The notes under the pieces are model-generated. The model ran no database searches, was not told where the DNA came from, and was given only the letters and a program-made list of their open reading frames with translations. Made by a program: the position numbers and the translations under genes. A DNA stretch of 7,812 nt, from the NCBI GenBank assembly GCA_030603265.1, contig JAUVYD010000066.1, forward strand, positions 1-7,812, given 5' to 3'. This DNA is from Dehalococcoidia bacterium (GTDB lineage: Bacteria > Chloroflexota > Dehalococcoidia > GIF9 > AB-539-J10). Shown piece after piece: positions 6,317 through 7,812 of the stretch; position 1 is the first letter of the stretch, and each line of letters begins with the position of its first letter.

Positions 6317-7219
6317 GTGTCCATGCAGATAGTCGTACTCGCTCTTGGCGTAGTCGCCATATCATGCGCGGCGGTACTCGTCAGGCTCGCGGAGGCGCCC
6401 CCCGTGGCGATTGCAGCGTACAGGTTGCTCATTGCCTCCCTGGTGCTGCTGCCGTATGGTCTCGCCCGGTCCCGGGGTGAGGTTCTCAATCTCATCCGGG
6501 AGGAATGGCGCTGGGTTCTGCCCGCCGGAGGCTTCCTTGCTCTCCATTTCGCCCTCTGGATTGCATCGCTCTCACGCACCACTGTTGCCAGCTCGGTCGT
6601 CCTCGTGACGGCCAGCCCTGTGTTTGTGGCCGCGGCCTCCTATGTGCTGTTCAAGGAGAGGTTGAGGCGTGAGACGTTCCTGGGCATAGCGGTCTGTGCC
6701 GCCGGCGCTCTGCTCATAGGGTACGGTGGATGGAGCATTGGCGGCGACGCCCTCTCCGGGAACGTGTTGGCGCTTCTCGCCGCCCTGGCGATGGCAGCCT
6801 ACCTGCTGATCGGCCGCCGGGTTCGCCGCCGAGCGAGCCTTCTTGCGTATTCGACGGTAGTCTTCTCCACCGCCGCAGTCCTCTTGCTCGGAGCCATGTG
6901 CGCGTGGCGCATCCCTTTCTCAGGGTACTCGCCAATGACCTATGCGATGGTGGTACTCCTCGCGCTGGTGCCTCAGCTGCTGGGGCACATGTCACTGAAC
7001 TGGGCTCTCCGTTTCCTGCCGGCGACGATGGTGACCGTCGCGGTACTCGGGGAGCCGGTGGGGGCCTCGGCGCTTGCCTTCATTGTCCTCGGGGAGCCGC
7101 CAACCGTGCTGGAGGTCCTGGGCGCGATACTCATATTCCTGGGTATCGGAATCGCATTTGCGCGCGGCGGGCTGGCGTCGGACCAGACGACACCCTTGCC
7201 AGGGGTGGACCTCTCCTGA
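6317..7219 (+). CDS. EamA/DMT family transporter
   Basis: A 300-residue, ten-helix inner-membrane exporter or permease of the drug/metabolite transporter superfamily, built from two EamA repeats (about 4-135 and 147-283). Family marks include the YRLLIA segment (35-40) in the second helix. At the end of the first repeat is LFKERLRRETFLGI (111-124), and at the matching place in the second repeat are LGEPVGA (244-250) and LGEPP (258-262). The arginine-rich linker RRVRRRA (167-173) should face the cytoplasm. Substrate unknown; amino acid or metabolite efflux is common in the family. The start is uncertain: GTG 6317 or ATG 6323, neither with a clear ribosome binding site. It lies 81 bp after the protease stop. 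That gap holds only a weak imperfect inverted repeat (6237-6283) and a poor -10-like TACTAT (6289-6294), so readthrough from upstream is the simpler reading. It ends 19 bp from a convergent gene. Confidence 0.9.
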   Translation: MSMQIVVLALGVVAISCAAVLVRLAEAPPVAIAAYRLLIASLVLLPYGLARSRGEVLNLIREEWRWVLPAGGFLALHFALWIASLSRTTVASSVVLVTASPVFVAAASYVLFKERLRRETFLGIAVCAAGALLIGYGGWSIGGDALSGNVLALLAALAMAAYLLIGRRVRRRASLLAYSTVVFSTAAVLLLGAMCAWRIPFSGYSPMTYAMVVLLALVPQLLGHMSLNWALRFLPATMVTVAVLGEPVGASALAFIVLGEPPTVLEVLGAILIFLGIGIAFARGGLASDQTTPLPGVDLS

Positions 7220-7238
7220 AGCAGGTGCTCCTTTCGGC

Positions 7239-7805
7239 CTACGACAGGTGCAGCACCGGCGCGTAGCAGGTCATGTTGTTCGTGTCCACCCAGCCGTCTT
7301 CGCTCTCAACCGGAAGTTCGCCGTTTCCCTCAAGACCGTGCACCGCCGCATGCGAAACAGTGAGGGCGACGGGGTCAACGACTATGTGGTCGGTCCGGAA
7401 GAAGATGAGCACAAGTTTGCCTGAGCCGGAGATCCCTCCGCTATTGGCTACCGCCAGGGTGACCGTGCCGTCAGTTGTCACGTCATAGTCGACGTCGGCT
7501 CCTCGCGCCAATTCACCGGAGATCAGGTCACGCGCGGTCAGTATCTCGCCGTCGTACTCGATTGTCAGTTCAATCGCGCCTGCGTCCACAGCTCCATCGA
7601 TGAGCACCGGCACCAGCACCTCGCCTCTTCCAAGCAGACTTGACGTATCGCCGGCGTTGTTGCGCAGACCCGAGACCACCACAAGGCCGAGTATGATGAG
7701 GGCGATTGCGCCGACAGCCGCGGCGCTGATGATGATAGGCCGTTTGGTTTGCGGGTTTCTCCTGACCTCCCTGACGAGTATCATGAGGCGTTCGGGTACG
7801 GACAT
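7239..7805 (-). CDS. Membrane-anchored protein with a single cohesin-like domain; N-terminus may extend past right edge
   Basis: A 188-residue protein read leftwards from ATG 7805. Residues 1-22 are basic (several Arg and Lys) and 24-46 form one strong transmembrane helix, so the rest should lie outside the membrane. From about residue 61 the sequence has the beta-strand pattern of a cohesin-type domain: VLVPVLIDG (63-71), AIELTIEYDGEILTARDL (77-94), a Gly-rich turn, DGTVTLAVA (112-120) and SGKLVLIFF (128-136). The YD followed by a VL/IL strand and the closing hydrophobic strands are typical of cohesins and relatives. Cohesins bind dockerins in cellulosomes, but isolated cohesin-like domains occur widely in bacteria and archaea without cellulosomes, so the partner is unknown. 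The final 30 residues are polar and include a lone Cys180. No ribosome binding site is visible in the 7 bases before ATG and no in-frame stop precedes it, so the start could be farther upstream. Confidence 0.7.
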   Translation of the reverse strand: MSVPERLMILVREVRRNPQTKRPIIISAAAVGAIALIILGLVVVSGLRNNAGDTSSLLGRGEVLVPVLIDGAVDAGAIELTIEYDGEILTARDLISGELARGADVDYDVTTDGTVTLAVANSGGISGSGKLVLIFFRTDHIVVDPVALTVSHAAVHGLEGNGELPVESEDGWVDTNNMTCYAPVLHLS

Positions 7806-7812
7806 GCCGGGC

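Noticed and set aside
7222..7257. GGTGCT/AGCACC inverted repeat between the convergent genes as a bidirectional terminator
   Set aside because: Six-bp stem with a 22-nt loop, no T-run on either strand, and it extends into the coding end of the minus-strand gene.

Overview
The window is G+C-rich and densely coded, with six genes of recognisable families and short intergenic gaps. It looks like ordinary bacterial chromosome rather than a mobile element: there are no transposases, integrases, tRNAs, phage genes or CRISPR repeats. The gene set is a CPSF/TTHA0252-like beta-CASP nuclease, a TIGR04076 protein, a DUF502 membrane protein, an AAA_32/Lon-type protease and a cohesin-like exported domain. 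With GTG/TTG starts and high G+C, this would suit a Chloroflexota (Dehalococcoidia-like) genome. That placement is inference; other high-G+C lineages, such as some Firmicutes or candidate phyla, are possible.

Layout. Positions 1-920 (minus strand) hold the N-terminal 306 codons of a metallo-beta-lactamase/beta-CASP ribonuclease that runs off the left edge. Positions 921-1188 are a divergent control region with an extended -10 promoter facing each way and an 11-bp direct repeat plus a short palindrome between them. Positions 1189-2439 encode a 12-helix MFS carrier of the oxalate/formate-monocarboxylate type. A hairpin sits on its stop codon, followed by a possible new promoter and a structured leader (2508-2551). 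The next genes all read rightwards: a small TIGR04076 protein (2622-2882), a DUF502 two-helix membrane protein (2971-3723), a Lon-like AAA+ protease (start best placed at GTG 3776, ending 6235) and an EamA/DMT transporter (6317-7219). A minus-strand gene converges on the EamA gene (7239-7805). It encodes a membrane-anchored protein with a single cohesin-like domain, and its true start may lie beyond the right edge.

How the genes may work together. The spacing (88, 52 and 81 bp) allows the four genes from 2622 to 7219 to be cotranscribed. The DUF502-protease pair is the tightest and has a small hairpin and a strong ribosome binding site in its gap. No pathway obviously links the genes. They cover RNA turnover, protein quality control, membrane function and solute transport. 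I did not find a clearly new system. The items most worth a second look are the anchored cohesin-like protein, the altered Walker B site of the protease, the divergent promoter region and the structured leader before the TIGR04076 gene.
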